Positions 4,897 through 5,115 of a stretch of DNA of 5,115 nt are shown piece after piece; within the stretch, counting starts at the first letter, position 1, and every line of letters starts with the position of its first letter. A model generated the notes under the pieces. That model worked only from the letters and a program-made list of their open reading frames with translations. It searched no databases and had not been told where the DNA came from. Both the position numbers and the translations under genes were made by a program. Origin of the DNA: Actinomycetota bacterium (GTDB taxonomy: Bacteria > Actinomycetota > Acidimicrobiia > Acidimicrobiales > Iamiaceae); the NCBI GenBank assembly GCA_017882935.1, contig JADGOP010000216.1, positions 1-5,115 on the forward strand. The letters are read 5' to 3'.

Positions 4897-5115
4897 ATGG
4901 AGATCCGGTTCCGATCGGGTGACGTCGAGCTCGCCGGGCACATCGCCCGCCCTGCGCGCGTGGCCGCGGGCAAGGTCCCGGCCGTGGTCATCTGTCACGG
5001 GTTCCCCTCGGCCGTGGTGGGTGCGGCCGACGCCGCGCCCGACTTCCCGGAGCTCGCCGACCGGGTGTCGTCGAGCATGGGGTGGCTGGCGCTCACCTTC
5101 ACGTTCCGCGGCTGC
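4897..5115 (+). CDS. Alpha/beta-hydrolase-like protein, N-terminus (runs off right edge)
   Basis: Seventy-three residues are visible: MEIRFRSGDVELAGHIARPA, then VPAVVICHGFPS (27-38), and WLALTFTFRGC at the edge. A beta-hairpin start, a hydrophobic strand leading into HGFPS (the oxyanion-hole His-Gly turn), and a second strand ending in FRGC match the opening of alpha/beta hydrolases of the dienelactone hydrolase or serine-aminopeptidase-like type. The nucleophile elbow and the rest of the triad lie beyond the window, so activity is unconfirmed. The ATG at 4897 is the only ATG start after an in-frame TAG at 4879-4881, though no clear ribosome binding site is seen. The gap to the upstream small gene is 70 bp, same strand. 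Confidence 0.8.
   Translation, partial: MEIRFRSGDVELAGHIARPARVAAGKVPAVVICHGFPSAVVGAADAAPDFPELADRVSSSMGWLALTFTFRGC

Overview
The window is very GC-rich, with a strong preference for G or C at third codon positions. It carries a Phd/VapB-VapC toxin-antitoxin pair, a FadE-type acyl-CoA dehydrogenase and several genes with a TAnnnT box only 6-8 nt before the start codon. This points to a high-GC actinobacterium, possibly Acidimicrobiia; the class is an inference from style, not a database match. No RNA genes, insertion sequences or CRISPR arrays were seen.

Left part (1-2338, all minus strand). Read in the direction of transcription, the order is vapB-like antitoxin (2338-2060), PIN-domain vapC-like toxin (2023-1556), a complete single-domain metallo-beta-lactamase-fold hydrolase (1521-910), and the N-terminal half of an ABC-F ATPase (837 to the left edge). 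Gaps are 36, 34 and 72 bp, so co-transcription is possible. The 72-bp gap before the ABC-F gene looks like a regulatory leader. It has a TAGCGT -10 box, a three-codon ORF (Met-Arg-Arg-stop) placed as if leaderless, and an 8-bp inverted repeat whose downstream arm contains the ABC-F ribosome binding site. This resembles translation attenuators of antibiotic-resistance genes and is the most interesting observation here.

Middle (2339-4084). A 125-bp divergent intergenic region holds the vapB promoter and an imperfect palindrome that could be an operator. On the plus strand follow an acyl-CoA dehydrogenase (2464-3579), a short hairpin, and a membrane-anchored acidic protein of unknown function (3641-4084).

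Right part (4085-5115, plus strand). A 187-bp leader with an AT-richer stretch precedes a 67-aa cold-shock protein (4272-4475), which ends in a strong UUCG-loop hairpin terminator. Next come a small four-cysteine protein with a good leaderless promoter (4602-4826) and the first 73 codons of an alpha/beta-hydrolase-like protein (4897 to the right edge).

Most of this is ordinary chromosomal gene content. The genes do not form one obvious pathway. The regulatory layouts, especially the ABC-F leader, deserve the second look.
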